This document shows positions 62,607-64,000 of a DNA stretch of 64,000 nt, one piece after another. The DNA is taken from assembly GCA_964537395.1 (NCBI GenBank), contig CAZIBN010000006.1:5380-69379 (forward strand), given 5' to 3'. The number at the start of each line of letters is the position of its first letter. The first letter of the stretch is position 1. The notes under the pieces are model-generated. The model was not told where the DNA came from and did not search any database. It was given only the letters and a program-made list of their open reading frames with translations. Both the position numbers and the translations under genes were made by a program. Source of the stretch: GWA2-66-18 sp964537395. Its GTDB lineage: Bacteria; Elusimicrobiota; Elusimicrobia; UBA1565; UBA9628.

Positions 62607-64000
62607 TTAATGGATGACTTTTGCTTTCGAGTCGCTGAGGCCAAGCCCCTCGGCCCAGTAGTGGATCGGGGTCTCCTGTAGCGGCTTATTTGTTGGCGCC
62701 GCCTTGGGTAAGGCCTCGTTCGTCTTCTCGAGGGTATAATCTTTCACTTTTTCCATAGGATCGCCCACCTGGCCCATCACGGTCTCAACGGTGTTATGCT
62801 TGAGATCCTTGTATTCTTCCGTTAATTGCTCGTTTGACGCGGCGTCGACTTGCTCAATGTTTTCTGCGGTCGCGGCATCCATGAGCGCAATGCTGTGATT
62901 GAGGAGGTTCGTCGGATAATTCTTGACCTCAATCATGCCGTCCACAGTGTTCGCCACACGGTCGACGATCGCCTGGCTGCCGTGCACCCGCTTAAGCAAG
63001 TCGGCGGCCATCGCCTTCGTCTTGTCCCAGAGAGTCGTTTTTGCGTGCTCGGTGCCCTTGGCGTACAGCGTATTCCGGATGGTTGCCTGAAGGGATGACA
63101 GAGGTTGCAGGACATTCCATTTCTCGATGAAAAGATCGGCTGAGGATGCTTGCCCCCAGATATGGTCGTACCGAACTGCGTATCCGCCGCGCCCCTCAAA
63201 GCCATATTCGCTTGGGGTCAGCGCATTCGCCGGGGTCGCGGACGGAAGCGGTGGCAGCGGCTTGCCTTGCGCCGGCAAAGCTGGCGTGGTTCCTGTGATC
63301 TGCGCCTCGCTCAGTCCGGCCTTGTCGGTTGCGACTCCGGTCTGCACGGACTGTTGCTTGGAAGCCTCTGGATTCTGTGGTGTGTCCGTCGGCGGGGCCG
63401 GTGCGGTCGAATCACCTGACGCCGGTTGTGCTGGAGTTGGAGCCGGCGCGTCTGCAGGCGGCGCCGAAGTGAGCGGCGTGGCCGCTGCGCCCTCCGCAGG
63501 TTTTTCGGGTGAAGGGGCCGAAGTTCCATTCTCGCCGGATGCTGCTGAAGTTTGAGCGGTCGTTGCGGCGGGTGCGGCGATGACCGGCGCCGCGACGTCC
63601 GGAGTTGCCTCGGCCGCGGACGCTTCCGCCGGGGCGGCCGCAAGCGCCGCGGCGACGAGGTTCGGCGGAAGAGCGGCGCGCGACACGGCGTCGCCCGCGT
63701 TGCAGAGACCTTCCCACCTGGCGCGGTTGGGGCTGATCTCGAGCGGGACGTTCTTCACGCACCAGCGCTGGTTCTCCTTATTGGCCTTGTTAGCTTTCGC
63801 GAGCCGCTTCTGGTGCTTAAGTACGTCGTGCTTATATTGCTCCCAGGTCGTAGGCGGGAGGATGGGTTTTGGAGGGCGATTGAAAGGATAGGCGAGCCCT
63901 CGGCCGATAGCGCGGCCCGTGTAAGCCACGCCCCGCCCGAGGCCTCGGCCGCCGTAATAGAGCCCTTTGCCCAGGCCCTTGCCGCCGTAGTAAAGCCCGT
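62607..64000 (-). CDS. Repeat-containing proline/alanine-rich protein, 5' end cut by the window edge
   Basis: The frame is open to the right edge, so the N-terminus is missing; 464 residues are visible. The first part is an 11-residue repeat: GLYYGGKGLGK, GLYYGGRGLGR, GVAYTGRAIGR, then GLAYPFNRPPK. A basic segment with 'WEQYKHDVLKHQKRLAKANKANK' follows. About 170 residues of Ala/Pro/Thr/Ser low complexity come next, then a helical C-terminal domain of about 190 residues ('LFIEKWNVLQPLSSLQATIRNTLYA'). The coding sequence has lower GC than the core genes. Similarity to a known family is not evident; surface or polymer-forming proteins often have such repeats. Confidence 0.65.
   Translation of the reverse strand, partial: GLYYGGKGLGKGLYYGGRGLGRGVAYTGRAIGRGLAYPFNRPPKPILPPTTWEQYKHDVLKHQKRLAKANKANKENQRWCVKNVPLEISPNRARWEGLCNAGDAVSRAALPPNLVAAALAAAPAEASAAEATPDVAAPVIAAPAATTAQTSAASGENGTSAPSPEKPAEGAAATPLTSAPPADAPAPTPAQPASGDSTAPAPPTDTPQNPEASKQQSVQTGVATDKAGLSEAQITGTTPALPAQGKPLPPLPSATPANALTPSEYGFEGRGGYAVRYDHIWGQASSADLFIEKWNVLQPLSSLQATIRNTLYAKGTEHAKTTLWDKTKAMAADLLKRVHGSQAIVDRVANTVDGMIEVKNYPTNLLNHSIALMDAATAENIEQVDAASNEQLTEEYKDLKHNTVETVMGQVGDPMEKVKDYTLEKTNEALPKAAPTNKPLQETPIHYWAEGLGLSDSKAKVIH

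Noticed and set aside
1..64000. CRISPR array, rRNA or tRNA genes
   Set aside because: No regularly spaced direct repeats and no rRNA signatures; I found no convincing cloverleaf with a T-arm consensus, though a covariance search could still reveal a divergent tRNA.

Overview
The window is about 64 kb of high-GC bacterial DNA from a diderm (Gram-negative type) genome, probably a draft or metagenome assembly because it carries a 100-N scaffold gap at 45832-45931. The content points to Elusimicrobiota or a close neighbour: PorV/PorQ-type outer-membrane proteins, a giant FlgD/Ig-like surface protein, a DUF2723 membrane glycosyltransferase, a Tad pilus, and a tryptophanyl-tRNA synthetase with a Thermotoga-type iron-sulphur cysteine motif. 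That lineage call is inference from gene families, not from a marker-gene search. I saw no rRNA, tRNA or CRISPR array.

Layout. 1-7984: an ammonium transporter cut by the left edge, a 45-residue small gene, an XRE regulator with a palindrome, uvrB with a small membrane-protein partner, a DEAD-box helicase, an aldo/keto reductase, an MFS exporter and a small membrane protein. 8085-9646: a low-GC islet with a lipoprotein and a zincin-like protein (HEAQH) whose 3' end is made of a dispersed palindromic repeat. 9643-12792: a giant DUF4175-like coiled-coil protein. 12797-12992: a nested palindromic element. 13024-32115: housekeeping and envelope genes (CpXC protein, CCA-adding-type enzyme, GT87, trpS, scpA-scpB, glgA, ftsX, an envC-like LytM factor, ctpA, tsaD, DUF2723, a PorV-coiled-coil protein, and a coiled-coil/TM/propeller protein). 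32167-36605: a 1,156-residue Ig-like surface protein coupled to a PorV-like protein. 36665-46249: a Tad/Flp pilus locus (two pilins, TadE, CpaB, a short secretin, a CpaE-CpaF fusion, TadB with a periplasmic extension, TadC, a TPR protein and a gap-broken membrane sensor). 46427-50440: phenylalanine/tyrosine synthesis (chorismate mutase, aminotransferase, tyrA, pheA, and a convergent DAHP synthase). 50938-57489: a dense signalling block (pseudo-receiver OmpR regulator, single receiver, Cache-HAMP kinase, receiver-kinase hybrid, NarL-type regulator, DUF2332). 57650-60948: a second Tad block (TadG-like, TadE-like) followed by an FtsH-like protease without a periplasmic domain. 61179-64000 (minus strand): three genes of unknown function, the last cut by the right edge.

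Gene expression. Many first genes of operons have a -10 box (TAnAAT or TACACT) only 6-10 nt before the start codon, several with TTGACn exactly 17 nt further upstream. They should therefore give leaderless mRNAs, while internal genes use Shine-Dalgarno sites or ATGA/GTGA/TTGA stop-start overlaps. Intergenic spaces carry several families of inverted-repeat elements, two of them dispersed within this window.
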